DNA of 64,000 nt from Monilinia fructicola (lineage: Eukaryota; Ascomycota; Leotiomycetes; Helotiales; Sclerotiniaceae): positions 1,151,501 to 1,215,500 of the forward strand of contig VICG01000007.1 in the NCBI GenBank assembly GCA_008692225.1. Direction: 5' to 3'. Under the pieces are notes generated by a model. The model searched no databases and was not told where the DNA came from. It saw only the letters and a list, made by a program, of their open reading frames with translations. Made by a program: the position numbers and the translations under genes. This document shows positions 34,072 through 47,390 of the stretch, piece by piece (position 1 is the stretch's first letter; every line of letters begins with the position of its first letter).

Positions 34072-37000
34072 GATTGAAAAGTCGAGGTAATTTGTATGAT
34101 ATTGATAGGAATGCAATGCGACTGCAGATAATTATGGACAACTGTTCAAAATGCCATGTTAGCTTCTTACATTCTCTTTACCAGCCCATCGTATAAATGC
34201 AAGCAAGTAAGGAGAAACCTCCGTCATCGCACAAGCGATATACCTTGCAGATACAAGCCATCGCAACGACATTTGATAAGATTAAAGATTCCGACTTACT
34301 TCAAATTATGGGTATCAAAAATAGATTGAAAGAGTTGTGGAGCGAAAGATAGATTTAATTGAAGAGGAAGGATTGGGATAATAAACAAATAGAAAGGCCA
34401 GTGTTGCAATTAGTGATGCTTTCTTTTTGGTGCTAAGGCTACCCAAGTTTTTTTTCGGACCAAGCAGGGCAGGTTGAACTAGATGATGACGAACGATATG
34501 GGGAGGGGATGGATGATAGCTTTGCATTAGAGTACCTACTATCTAGGTACGTGCCGTAACTTGAGCACTTGAGAACTTAAGAACTTGAATGATTCGATTA
34601 GATGAAACTAGATCCTTCTAGTATTTGACGGTGGTTGCGATACGATACAGTAGGACGAGTAGGACAAACGGTAAAGTAGTTATTATTAGTTAGCTATCGA
34701 GTGATTGAACGTTGTAATGTATCTATCTATCCCTGATTGCTTTCTTTCAACAATCAATCTCTCGAGGATGCTTTAGCACAAAAGAGATGGAGGAAGGAAT
34801 GAATCGATCACGCGCTTCCAGTTATCATTGGTTGAACTTGGTATTCTTTTTCTTTGTGACTTGATTCTCATCCTCCCGAGGTCTTCTTTAACTTTACGTG
34901 AAGCGTTGTTTTGAGAATCCAAGGCCACTGAAAACGAATCTGAAAAAGTGCTTTGACCATTGTTATTGTTATTGTAACCGGCAGATAGGTGCCCGTGGTC
35001 ACCAACATCGATGAAGTTGATGATATTTTGATGATGTGGCTGAAGTAATCATCGAAACTAACACGTCATAATGGATCTCTTTGAGCTCTTTCGCTGCACT
35101 GATCGACTTCTAGTGAGAAAGCTAATTGAAGCTTCGACGATTTTTTCCCTGTTAATATGGAAAAACTTTTCAATCAAGTTTTGCAACAAACGATATGATT
35201 CGATAGATGTTCAATCGAAGCATCCTTCGCTTCGATTATCTCAATTATCTCAACTATCTCATACATCACCAGGTATATATAAAGTAAAGCTCGGTATTCA
35301 AGGCTCTTTGGCTTTTCGTAAAGCTGGGGAACCATGCCTACGTACAGTCACGTAAATGGCAAATAGTTCATCTAATAACTTGATTGATACTTCAAAAACA
35401 AGGTATTAGATGATAAATTTTTCATTTTTACCCCTCGTTGCGGTCATCGAATGTATACCCATGAGCCATTAGCTTTCCAGGGACTTTACCATTTCGACCC
35501 TTAATATATATTCACGCTTGCTTACACTTAATTGTGACATCGAAGGGCAGAGGTGCAAGCAAGTGAATATGGCGGGTAGACGGACAATCTGGACGCGGGA
35601 CAAGTTCCCGTTGATAGCTTATCTTCGGTTAGGTTTTCGGTAAGCTTAGGACGAATTTGCTGCCTCAAGCGCAATGTTCTCAACCTTGCCTTATATATCT
35701 GTATGTATGCATGTACACTTCTACGACAAGACAAATACAAGCCACATAGCTGAGAACTTCAATTGCCTTCTTATTCATCTATTTAGTGCCTGAATTAGAA
35801 AAGTCGCTGTACTCTGTACTATCGCGAAAGTTCCTGTCCAGTGTCTACGGAGTATACTGTAGTATGTATACAAGGAACACCTAGCTCACTGTCAACCCTT
35901 GATCCTTCCAAGACTCAGTAGCGATCGATGATCGTATGATCCTTTCTTTCTAGATCCAAAAAACATGCCACAACCACATGTTTAAGACGAGCAACAAAGG
36001 CACGTGGCATAAAATATCACCATCCAATCAAGCTCGAGGAGGAGGTCGACGCGTTTCAGAAAGAGGAGAACCGTTGCTCAAATTTCAAATTGGCTATTAT
36101 CAGCCAGTTATAAATGATTGCATAAGCATGCATCGTTTTAGTCTTTGATGCCACGGTTTATCTAGATGCTGTCTGGGAATACAATGCTCAAGCATAACAA
36201 AAGAGACTCATCTGGGCACGACAATTCAAAAGTTTGAGATTCAGGGATATTAAAAAGAGCTGCCGGCTCCAACCCCATCCTTCCCCGAACCCCTACCCTG
36301 CCATCCGATCTTGCATGATAATGCACTCACCGGTTCGGACCGGGCGGAAAATATGTATTCCACCTATCAGCATCTCCGTTATCAAATTCTTCATTAATCG
36401 CACGAGATCCAGTGCCTGAAGTACATGCGGGTTTTGCATATACTCCGTATATATGTACTGTAATTATATATGCACACAAGAGGATGAAATTCGGGGAAGC
36501 TAGATTGGGAGATGGATGTGATAGGTGTTTTGGGATCTTCTTACAACCCTTAATCGTTGAAAGATTGTAAACCAAGCAAGTGCCTGAAAGCTGCCGCAGA
36601 TAATTTCACCAACATCCTAGTTGGAACCTGGCCCATGAATTTTTGTGCAACTGATTTCCGAGTCGACAGGTCGGATGGACGTTCATCCAACCTACATACC
36701 TCTTGTTTCCTTGTGAAGATGCGTTGAATCCTTCGAATTTTTTGTTAGATATATTATTTCTCTCGACTCAATCTCTCCAGGATAAGCCTTTTGAATTAGC
36801 TGAATGCTCCAAATGAGTATTGAAACTTTCTCGTGAATCAAGTTTTGTTTGACCCTCAGGGTAGGCTACCATACCAACAGTCCTCAACCACAACCTCATT
36901 TCCTGTATAATAGAAACCGTTTATTTCAAACAACTGTAATGCAAAGCAAAGTAGAAATCTGTGTGACTAACGAGCCCCATTGTCTATCATCCTACTGTTC

Positions 37001-40000
37001 TGAAATAGACCAAACCCCATAATTATCCTCATGAATCTCTCCTACCAGAATTCTCCGTACCATCGACTCAAGTGATTTGAAGTTGTCTGCATGACATCGC
37101 TGCTAGCCCAATCTCTTGAAATCAAATCGCATCTTTGCTTATCACCTGGGCAAGTGTCTAAATCGTGCATACCCCTTCGCGTTACCGCAGCCTTATTCCA
37201 GAAAACTGACGCTTCGGTATATGGCTATTTGGCCGTGTTGTAGGTACGACGGTGGATGGGATCAAGGTTGTTCAATGGTCCGTACAGTCTCCTTTGGCGA
37301 GATGCGGGGTCGAGGGTTCCCGGGAATACACCGGCTTTGGCGCAGAAGGTCGGGATGCTCATCCTCAAGTGCAAGAGGCAAAAATCGCGTGTCACGTCCC
37401 AATACTCGAAGTTAGCTACATCTGGTAGAAGGACTCCTCGATCTTTAAAATATCATCGAGATCGAACGCGGTAGAGTAAATCGCGGAGTTTCAAGTTGTG
37501 GGGAACTATTTAAGGGATAGGGAGTTCCCTCTTCCCAGCTAGTAACATTGATATATCGAGAAACGTTGAGCACGAGGAAAGTTTGTGAAAGTTTGATTGA
37601 TGTTCGGTGGTTTAATCTGAATTTGGTGACCGCATGCACACAGTCTTTGCAAAAAGTTGTTGAAATGGCTATTACATGCATGGCAAGAATATTGGCTAGA
37701 TATAAAGTCATTGGTTCTTTCCCACAACAGTATACAACTGTAGCTAAGTAGTAAACATGATTTGATCTTTACACTGTCGCCGCTCAGTGTTGAATGAAAA
37801 TGAATTGAGGGTGAGGTCTGACTTCTTCCATTGTATTCAGCGTGCCGAGCAGCAGGTATACTTCAGTATTTTTACCTGTATCCCATCTCATTACATTAAA
37901 TGATAATCCAAAAGATTGCCGGGCGTCTTTTGAAATTCACTTGGATATGTTTACAAGGCATGGTATCGTCACATATGGCTCTATCTCCTGCGGCTCCTCT
38001 TCATTTTTGTCACCTCCTGCTTTATTCTCAAGTTGGGAATTTAAGAGCAACAATAAGAAATAGCAATAATTGCCGCTGTGCTCGCCTAAAATTTAGCTCA
38101 TCTAAGATACGCAACTAACCTTGTATTTGGAACTCGGTTGTATCGAATGTTATTTCACTGTTGCAATAATCGCGATAGGGTGATTGTGCCAGGAAGGATG
38201 TCGAATTGGATTTTATGATTCAATGACCACTCATTGGGAGGTTGTTGCACACATGGCGAGTTTTGAAACTCGGGACTTCATTTGTATTGGTTCCAGATTC
38301 TCGTGGCAGTATCCAGAAACAAAGTATACAGAAAAGGATTCTGACGACGAGGTTTTGGCCATAAGGTCGGGTCCGGCGGCTATGTTGGCTACGTGTGACT
38401 CTTGTTACACACAGCACCATACAATTCTGGCGTTGATGCAGAGGAATTATGAGTAGAGAGATCACCGACAGTTGGGGAATGTCAAGGGGAAGTAAAATTG
38501 CTTTACCTTTCATGGGTACTTCGAGTGGGCCAAAGGAAATTTTTGTAGGAGCCGTTGGAATACTCAGATATCTCCGAGGCACAGAATCTTGTCAAATAAT
38601 AGCCCTATAGCCCTGGTAGCATAGCTGGAATGTATCATGTTTTAAGTGACACAAAGAACTACAAATACTCCATACGCACGTCTCTTCCCCCTTTAGCTCT
38701 AGCTCTAAGACCAATTACCCGAGAGCCCCTATTTCATCCTCGTCTTTCATAATCATACCGTTTAGCACAAACTCTGGGGCAAGCGCATTTGAGTCTCGTC
38801 ACTTGCAAGGCCAGAACCCAATCTCACTTTCTCTCATTATACATCGAACTCAATTAAAACTACATTAAAAATACTGCGCTTTTGAACTCTGCTGTATCCT
38901 TGACGCAGATTTATCCTATTCCCTTACTGTGATCTTTCATCTTGGACGCTGCGGAAGAGGAAGGCCATGGGCTTGAGGCATGACAACTCAACCCTCATAT
39001 TTTTCTTCATCTACGCCTGAAAGTTACCAGTTTAATGACAATATAACCAATTTCCCTGCCAAGCGAGCCTCAAATCTGCCAAGCCCTCCTGAGTCAATTG
39101 TATCATGCACCCCTAATCGATCCCAAATCTCATAAAGTTCGGATTGGCTCATATCTCTCCTTCACCGCGCATTATGTTGTCTTCTACAAAATTTCTCAAG
39201 AAAACTTCTCTTCTTTCAGATACTTCGATTTACCTGGAACTCGAGTCTGGGCTTAGTCACGTGATATCACATACTGCTGATAATGAGATCTTGAGGACGC
39301 TTATATTGGATCAGAGAGCCTTGATGTTCCATGCAAGCTATAAGATGAGTGGCGTTGCTTGATTGGGACAATGAACGATTTTGCATCTGTCGAGTATGAA
39401 GTCACGTTATGATGATGTAATTTGAGGTTGAGCTATCAACGTCTCATTGTATATTTTCAAGCCATGGATTGCCCGTCTCAAGATGAAGAACCACGGTACC
39501 GCGATTCTAGAAGGTCACATGCATTTGTTTCGTGGATTTGGCGGAGAGACATGTGAAAGGTGGTAATGGCGGCGGACTTTGAGGTACTCCGAGTGAACGA
39601 CAAGGAGTTGCGATTGGTAATCGTCGATCACATATGATCTATTTTAGCAAATGATGTCACATGGCAATGAGAGGCCACTTTTATTCTACTAGAATAGGAT
39701 TCAGCGTCATGGTATCTCTTTCAATGTAACGTCGGATACGCGAGATATCTGGTTCGAGGTGAGATGCAATTAAGCGAATTACGCCCAGCTGCTACAAAAT
39801 ATCAAGAATTGCGTCTTGAAGCAACTTTGTATCTCTATATCAGACGCTTAAATGCTAATACTATTAAGGTCCATCTTATGAACCTACGTTCTGTGGGCCA
39901 CTAGCAAAAGTCTGCATTAAGACTCGCGTCGGTGATATGGGCATTCAAAATCACTGCATGCTAATGCAGACAAGCTATTCAAGCTTTTGTAGGTATCACA

Positions 40001-41824
40001 GATGGGGAACAGCTTATTGGGTTTGTCATCAATACATCAACTTCTGGACTCTTCCATGGCGGGGGATGGGTACATCCCTAATGATGGATGCGGCTATTCT
40101 GTCGTCATTTTCTCCAAGAGGCTGAAGACTATTCAAACCGTGAGATGATGCTCATTCCATCTCAGGCCTCTAATATGGGTGAATACTTCCGGCATGTCGG
40201 CTTGGAATGCAAGTCTAAACGATAACTCAACAATTTCTGGTCTCTCCAATAGAACTTCTTCCCTCCTCCCACCCCTTACTCAACTTCGTCATCTAACCCT
40301 CCGTTTCTTCAAAATAGCTCATATCCAACCTAATTGAAAGTTCTTCACTTGCTATCCATCCATGTTACAAATGTTTATCAATCTCATAGTGCGAGAACAT
40401 ATTTCCGATTTAATTTCTAGTTGACCTCTCATCATCAATCTGTACCGAAGAAACATGAGCACTATGTCTCGATAATGCACCTTCCCCTCATTCAAACCCC
40501 CACTGCAAGCGAAGGAAACCCACCGTAATCACCGACTAACCACTAGGTTTTCATGTGAATCATGTCACGGCACTTGAAATCACCTGGGGATCAACAATGA
40601 CTCGAAGTTTTATCGTAACCTTACTATTGTGTGATTCTGTTTCCTCCAAGAACCAATCTAGGAAGAAAAAGCAAGCAGATGCAGAAGACGGAACAAAAAT
40701 AGACCACTGTTGAAAACATGGCACTTGACTCGAAGAATCTACGAGCAGTTTCTCCGCACCCCAGCTCCAATCATTTGTTGATAATTCATAAGGCTTAAAT
40801 GTACGGGGTGCATTGCTCGGGATCATCATATCATCGCCGTCATATGCATTCCATCAGGATCACATTACGAATCTCTCCGAGATGTCTAATCCTTCCGTCC
40901 TTCCTAACACCTCTAGAGTCTAGTATCACATCCTCCAATCTACATTCCCGTAAATGCCAATCTCCGCTCTAGCCTGTGATGATGTTGCTTGCGGCTTTTC
41001 TGGGTGTAATTTATGCCATCTTGCAGGCATTCTTGAGTCTCTGCATTCAAGTTAAAGAGTGGAACGGAACGGCACAAGGTACAGTGCACAACTTTCCATT
41101 GGCACCCAGCCTCATTCAAGCCATGAATCTCCCCCGTCTCCCGCTCCTAAGCACCAGCCTACCGCGGGAGCCTCTTAGCTTCCGGCCCCCGTCCTTTTAT
41201 GTTTTAAGAAAATGGTGAGTGATATTTCTACCGGGATCGGCCGACAATTGGTATCACCTGAATGGTGAGATACTTCTGCACAGGCCAAAATCTGATCTTT
41301 TAGCACATTCAGGGTGGTACGTAGCAACTCTCTTCTGGCAAAAGCTGTAGCCAGTGATAAGTTTTCTTCAACAGATTTATATGGATCGATCCAGTATTTA
41401 ACATTTGCTTGACGGGGGGAGAGACCAGGTAGGTAGCCCTATCTATAGTTCTTCCCTGTCAGCTCCTTGTCTGGTCTGCTAGTGTCTACTCCACCCATCA
41501 CACAACACCTTAATTTGCCAAAATCCAAATGATATCGCCGAATCTTCCTTCACTGTTCACTAAGGTGCACTAAGCACATCATTCAAACTATAGTCCACTG
41601 TTCTTTTCATACCACATACACATATCACAGACTAGAGCAGCATACCTTAACCTTACTCCGTACAGCTCATCCTGGCTCACTTTAGCTCACCTCACACGAC
41701 TTCATCTCATCCAACGAACCCTCCTACCCTCCACCTCCCAACCTCCCAACCTGCCAACTTCCTAGCCAATATACCCTCCCCCCACCAAGTAAATCACTAC
41801 AATGCCCTCTAATATCTACTAACC
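34072..41824. other. 7.8-kb gene-poor stretch
   Basis: No supported gene. TACGGAGTA-type motifs lie at 35846, 36441 and 41654. Open frames of 60-120 codons occur (35071, 37116, 38184, 38582 minus and others) but none has a domain, a convincing start and splice partners together. No transposon protein, long terminal repeat or long inverted repeat is visible to the eye, so this is not an obvious transposon block. The last ~300 bp (41500-41824) is C-rich and pyrimidine-rich, as seen in fungal 5' leaders, and precedes the candidate gene at 41825. Confidence 0.45.
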
Positions 41825-42410
41825 ATGTCGCCTAAGAATCGCCCAAGTATTCCCGATTATTTCCCACGCGCAACCAACCAATGCAAACCCTGCATTTGAA
41901 CTTAGCACCCTCTATCAACGGCTATCTCAAGAGAGCATTAATCAAGCGACTGAAGAAGCCCACCTAGCATCTAGCCCTTCTCTCCAATACCCCTATCCCC
42001 TAGCCACGCATCCTCAAGACCGCCGAAATTGCCGCAAAGTACCCCTTACCAATCCCCAATGCAACACCAGCACCAAACCGTCAAACCTCACATGGTCGCA
42101 ACAATCCAGTTTCACAAATCTTCAGAGTTTCATCGTCTAGCCTGTCAAGTGAAATTAGCTCCTCTCCCCTGTCCAAAAGTCAGAAACCAAGAATGACACC
42201 AATACTGTACAGTAGTCTGTCTCTCAACCACGCATACAGAGCACCACCCAGCACCGCCAGTGCAGCAGCGAAAGCATCTTCAACCTTTAGTCCTCGCACA
42301 CGTGAAGGTCCAACATCAAGTTCTACAAGTATATCCCCTATCGATCAACCGAGCCACGACCTTCGCCAGCGCCAAATTACATCACAACACATAATGTCAC
42401 ATCGCGTCCC
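41825..42410 (+). CDS. Candidate disordered-protein gene, frame uncertain
   Basis: An ATG in excellent context (AACCATGTCGCC) opens MSPKNRPSIPDYFPRATN and then stops after a few codons. One base fewer in the AACCAACCAA stretch at 41872-41881 would lead into NANPAFELSTLYQRLSQESI, a protein-like frame. Another overlapping frame to ~42400 is Ser-rich and disordered (VSSSSLSSEISSSPLSKSQK). Frames differ by single bases, the same pattern seen in conserved genes of this window. The preceding C-rich leader supports transcription. No domain is recognised. It could instead be chance coding in low-complexity DNA. Confidence 0.3.
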
Positions 42411-42416
42411 GTCTGA

Positions 42417-42570
42417 TGTGATGCGATCCGATGCGATGCGATGCGATCCGATGCGATGCGATGCGATGCAATCCAATCACATAACTCACAAGACAACGAA
42501 ATGAAGCAAACTACATCCTCAGTCACTCAGTCACTCAGTCACTCAGTCACTCAGTCACTCAGTCACTCAG
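42417..42570. repeat. ATGCG pentamers and CAGTCACT octamers
   Basis: GATGCGATCCGATGCG-type units (ATGCG with ATCCG variants) run to 42472. After 45 bp, six perfect CAGTCACT octamers follow (42520-42570). Confidence 0.9.
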
Positions 42571-43107
42571 TAAGCCAATCACTCAATCGCCCAATCCCCG
42601 TCCCCAATCCCCCCCCCTCCATCCATCCATCCACCAAAACCACAACCAAATACCCGAATCCCTGAAACCACCCTCCCCCCAACGCACCCCAACCTCGATC
42701 AAGACAACTACACATACAACCAAAAATAACCTAACCTAACCCAACCAAACCTAACCCAAAACCTAACCCAAACCAACCCCCATCCAAACCAAGAAAACGC
42801 ATTCCCAACATTTCCCACCAACTTTCTTCCAAAGCGCGAGCAATAGCAAAAGCAATAGCAAAGCAATAGCAAAAGCACGCACCAGAGCTAACCCAAACCA
42901 CACAGGAGCTAACCCAAACCTGCCACTCTACCACTCTGCCCCTTCCCGAACAGTGATGAGAAAAAGCCAATGATGTACAGAATCTAGATGTTCATTCAAG
43001 CTTTTTCTTCTTTCTTTCTTTCTTTTTTTAACTTCTTTCCCCCCTGCCTGCCCCCTCCCCCTTCTTTCTCTGGTCTTCCATTTTGTTCGACGCTATGCTG
43101 TACATAT

Positions 43108-43196
43108 ATACATACATACATACATACATACATACATACATACATACATACATACATACATACATACATACATACATACATACATACATACATACA
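43108..43196. repeat. (ACAT)n microsatellite
   Basis: About 21 perfect ACAT tetramers. A second run of about eight units lies at 43350-43382. The apparent MYVC or IHTY repeat peptides through it are artefacts. Confidence 0.95.
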
Positions 43197-43822
43197 ACAA
43201 ACAGTGGATAGGTATCCATCGATACCAAGAAACTTCACACGAGATCTGGAGGAAAATCGCCACGCGAGATCAAGACAGACTACTGTAACACTACTTTTGA
43301 TACTTGTCTCTCCCTATCTATGGAACAAAGCTCGGTTCATTTGACCCAATACATACATACATACATACATACATACATACAAACGCTAACTCCTTCTCCC
43401 TTCCCTCCCCTTCCCTTCCCTTCGCTTCGCTTCGCTTCCTTCTCCTATCTCGCCTCACCTCACCTCTCTCGTGTATCTTCATCTGTAGTTGCGTAAAACT
43501 TTCTTCATCTCATCTCATCTTGGCACACCCCTGAGCCCCTCTTATATGTAAAATCATGTCAATCCATACACACAAACAGCCCCATCCTTTCAAAGAATCT
43601 CAAGAAAAAACTCCATTCATTCCCAATATCGATGACAGAATAATATAACCATATGATATAATATGATATGATGTGTGAATTCCCCTGAAAGTTCCTGCAA
43701 CCCGTCGCAAAACTTCCTTGAAACATATAAACACAAAAGATTACTCCCAATGCCTGCATTATTACCGTAATGAATTTTCCTTCCCCAAAAGACTTTCAAA
43801 TCAACTACGCACTCCACGATCT

Positions 43823-46289
43823 TCAACTACTCCTCTTCCTACCCCAGCCACCCAACCCACCAGCGCCCCCTCCTCCTTTGCTACCCATACCCAATCCATC
43901 CTCCTCCGGGGTCCACTCCTCGGGTTGAAAATTTGGATTATTATAATGCGCTGTATTGTAATGGCTATTTTTAAATGTGCTAGTCTGAAAACTAGGCATA
44001 GGCCCCTCTTGTAAATCGGCAGTGATGGCCCATTCGTATTTGCTTGGGCGAAAGCTTGCTGATGGTAAACTTAATGAAGTGGGAGAAGGGATCGAATGCG
44101 TGTGAGGTGTAGGGAGAGTATGAATAGCCAGGGAGCTTTGTGCGCTTTGGAATGGATGTGGAGAGGAGAGGACTGGAGTTGGGCTATTGATCGAAGTAAA
44201 TGTTGAACGGGTCGGAAGGCTCGAAGCTGAAGTCGCGGATGGCGGTGTTGAGAGAGTGGGCGACATGGGCGATATAGTTGTTGAAATTGGCGGAGGCGCA
44301 AATGATTGAGACATCGAGGGTTGGTATTGGGAGCCGAAATTGGGATATGGCGTTGTCATACTGAGACCCGGGATACTGAGGATAAGATCCATATTCTGGA
44401 ATGAATTCATGGGGGCGTTCTGTTGGATTGTGTGTTGATGGGAGAAGTTAGTGGCTCGGTTAACTTGGATATTTGAGCTCATGTCAATGCTCTGCCGCAA
44501 AAGGTCTTTGTACAAGATATCGTAGTGACCTGGTCTGTAGAGGAGATATATGATCGGACCATTCGCATCTTCAGCTTGAAACATGTGACTGTTGACTTGT
44601 GTCCCCTCACTGCGATCGAGATAGACGATCTCCACCGCAAACCCAGTAGGTTTCAGTAGGACGTCAATAAGTAAAGCCATACCAAGATGATCGATTTCTT
44701 GATTGGGCGGTTCCAAACCAATCCTTCCGGTACTGATCGACTCCACCACCGTCGGGGATAAAGTCTTGATAGTTTTGAGGATTGGCTTTGAGCCATGAAC
44801 TGGCCAATAATCGAAAATGGTAGACGATAGTGTTCGAGATTTCTGGGTTGTTGAATTTACTCAAGACCAAAGATTCGGCAGCTTGGATGGAGGTATCCAT
44901 TAGATCGGCCATCTCCCTCAATAGAGTGGTAGTTTCTTCCACCATATCCTCGAATAACCATGCGTCGAATTCTCCGGCGGTGATGAGTAGGTTGTTCAGC
45001 GACATCATCCTCGCAAGCTCCTCCTCCACCTGACCCTTATTCCCTAACCTCAGTAAAGTTTCGAAGTACGAGAAACCAGCCGCTACACAAGAGAGAAATC
45101 AGCTATATTCATACTAGCATTGGTTGATGATGGCGAAGATCATGCTTCTGTGCACGGGTACCATCAAGCACCAAGCTCAAGAGACTTACCCCGCCATCCA
45201 CAATTTCCATCGCCAAGAATCGGTCGATAATGAGAATATTTTTGCGGTAATGCCTGTTCTCAGTTGTCAGCGATGAGAAGAATGATGTGCATTCTGTGGC
45301 AGAACACTTACAGATGTTTTCGATACATAGATTGGGTCAGCTTTCGCATATTCCTCCGCTATCGCCAAACTGCTCTTCTTCTCTCCCACTAATGGACCCT
45401 ATCGCGTTGTCAATTCAAGCCTCTGGTCTTTTTTAAATGATTTGATAGCGTTTTCTTATTTCTTCTTCAAGCTTTTGCAGGAGTGGGAATGTAGAAAGAT
45501 AACTCATACCTCTAGAGCTGGCTGAAATTCTCTAGCTAGAGCTTCTTGAGCCTCCAAATCGTCAACCCCATTGTTCTGCATTTTGTACTGTGATTGATTA
45601 TGATGTGCGTATGGCAACTGTAAAGAGGGATTGGTATTTGTGTTATGGGGTATGTTGAGGATGCCCGTAATATTTGGGTTTGAGCTCGGATCCGTAGTAT
45701 TAATAAGATTACTGTTGACGGAAGTGAAAAGTGGTGGTGGTTGTAGTTGTAGTTGTTGTTGCTGCTGCTGCTGCTGCTGCTGTTGTTGTTGTTGTTGTTG
45801 TTGTTGAAATTGCTGCAGGGTATTTCCTAGTCCACGTCCCACCGACGTTCCCTGTCCCGACTTGGATCCAGCTCCAAGAATTGAGGTAAGATTATCTAAG
45901 ACTGTTGCAGTTGTTGGTGATGCATGTGCCGAAGATGTGCATTGAGGTAAGAGATTGGAGCGTTGTTGTTGTTGTTGCTGCTGCTGTTGTTGTGAATGGG
46001 AGTGAGAGTGGGAGTGGGAGTGGGAGTGGGAGTGAGAAAGCTGATGGAGATTTGGTGGTGAGTTTGATATCGCAATTGAATTGTTGTTTTGATTGAGGTT
46101 ATGATTATGATTGAGATTGTGATTATTATGATGATGATGGTGGTGATGAAAATTATTAAAATCCAGGAGTGGTGGAGGAAGAGGAGGTTGTGATTGTGAT
46201 TGTGACTGAGATTGAGATTGAGAGTGTGGAGATATATTTAACCCATATGAAGTGAAGGGTAAATATGGTGTGGGCTGTGGTTGGAACAT
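43823..46289 (-). CDS. Otubain-type deubiquitinase (peptidase C65) with Gln/His/Ser-rich extensions
   Basis: Exons are 46289-45510, 45398-45312, 45253-45190 and 45082-43823. The first 260 residues are low complexity: (SQ)n, seven His in a row, HS dipeptides, and two poly-Gln runs of about 10 and 18. The catalytic domain starts near residue 261: LGDGNCGWR gives Asp304 and Cys307, followed by FSYFETLLRLG. The C-terminal catalytic His lies in PGHYDILYK. A Pro/Ser/Thr-rich tail of ~200 residues ends in GGGGAGGLGGWGRKRSS. Otubains cleave Lys48-linked ubiquitin and can inhibit E2 enzymes. The coding sum is 2191 nt, one above a multiple of 3. The extra base maps to an AAA run at 44715-44717, between YRKDW and EPPNQEIDHLG. 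A long CT-rich leader lies upstream. Confidence 0.87.
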
Positions 46290-46339
46290 GCTTATTCTTC
46301 CTTTTGGTAAAACTTTCTCTCTTTCTCTTTCTCTTCTTT

Positions 46340-46592
46340 TTCTTCTTTGCTTCTTTGCTTCTTTGCTTCTTTGCTTCTTTGCTTCTTTCTCTTGTTGAAA
46401 TATAACTATCTCGTCTTCTCGTCTTCTCGTTTTCTCTTCTTCTCGTCTGCTCGTCTGCTTGACTTCTCGTCTTCTTCTCCTCTCTCCTTCACTCTATTCT
46501 CTCCTCTTCTCTCTTTCTCACTCACACACACACACACTCTCTCTCTCTCACTCTCTCTCTCACTCACTCTCTTCTTTTTCTTTCTTCCAAAG
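46340..46592. repeat. CT-rich leader tract upstream of the otubain gene
   Basis: On the plus strand this is TTTGCTTC repeats followed by TCTCG and CTCTCT/CACACA runs; in the otubain mRNA sense it is a purine-rich GA/GT tract just 5' of the start codon. Such tracts are common in fungal promoters and leaders. Confidence 0.7.
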
Positions 46593-47030
46593 TGTTGAAA
46601 TTAATTCAATTGGGTTAATTATTCTTTTCCACACGTGCGTGTGTGTTCGTTCTCGTTGTCGTATTAATCTTCTGCTTCTTCCTTCTTATTTCTCCTTTAC
46701 TCTTACCACAATAAATTAGTATATCTGGTAAAGGGATAAACGAACAAGAGAAGGAAGAGACGAGAAAGAAGATAAAATAGAAAGATCAACTAACGAACAG
46801 GTGAACGAAGATTGTAAAGAGAAGATTCAGAAAAGAAAAGAACGCTTCAATGGCTCTCTAATAGCTACCACAAAAGATAAATAGAGTTCAGATTCCCTTG
46901 ATGTAGCCTGGACGTACTTGATGATGGACAAGAACGAGAGTGGAAGTATAGTCGATAACAACAATCAGAAGAAGATGAGAGTGTAAGTCAAGGCCCGGGG
47001 TATAAAATATAAATATGATATGAATGATGA

Positions 47031-47160
47031 ATGTGAGTGTGAGTGTGAGTGTGAGTGTGAATGTGAATGTGAATGTGAACGTGAACGTGAACGTGAATAT
47101 GAATATTAATATAAATATGTAAATAAAAATATTAATATTAATATTAATATAGAGAATCAA
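47031..47160. repeat. GTGAGT/GTGAAT hexamers grading into AT-rich repeat
   Basis: About ten hexamers change stepwise from GTGAGT to GTGAAT to GTGAAC, then to ATATTAATATTAAT units. Confidence 0.85.
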
Positions 47161-47390
47161 ATAATAATATTAAAAGAGAAGTCGGGTTAGTCTTTTCCCT
47201 AATATGTTTTCTTTTGGTCTCTATCGACAGATAGATGAATGGATGGATACAAGGTAGAGTAGATGTATCTTATGTTTCGTTAAATTGATATCGACTGGAT
47301 GATACCTTGCGGTATAAAAGTACTCGACTGTGATTGATTGATTGATTTATAAAAATATAACAATAATAATATATAATAATATATCTGGAT

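Larger units (their letters stand above)
42411..43822. other. Intergenic, simple repeats
   Basis: This is the 3' flank of the otubain gene (stop 43823) and is filled with short tandem repeats: ATGCG at 42417-42472, CAGTCACT at 42520-42570, CCTAACC-like at 42727-42780 and ACAT at 43108-43196 and 43350-43382. No gene is supported. Confidence 0.5.

Noticed and set aside
38184..38456. 90-codon plus-strand frame in the gene-poor stretch
   Set aside because: No ATG near the frame start, no motif and no splice partners; may be chance, so not listed as a gene.
42988..43344. IHTYIHTY and MYVCMYVC repeat frames
   Set aside because: Translation of an ACAT microsatellite on either strand.
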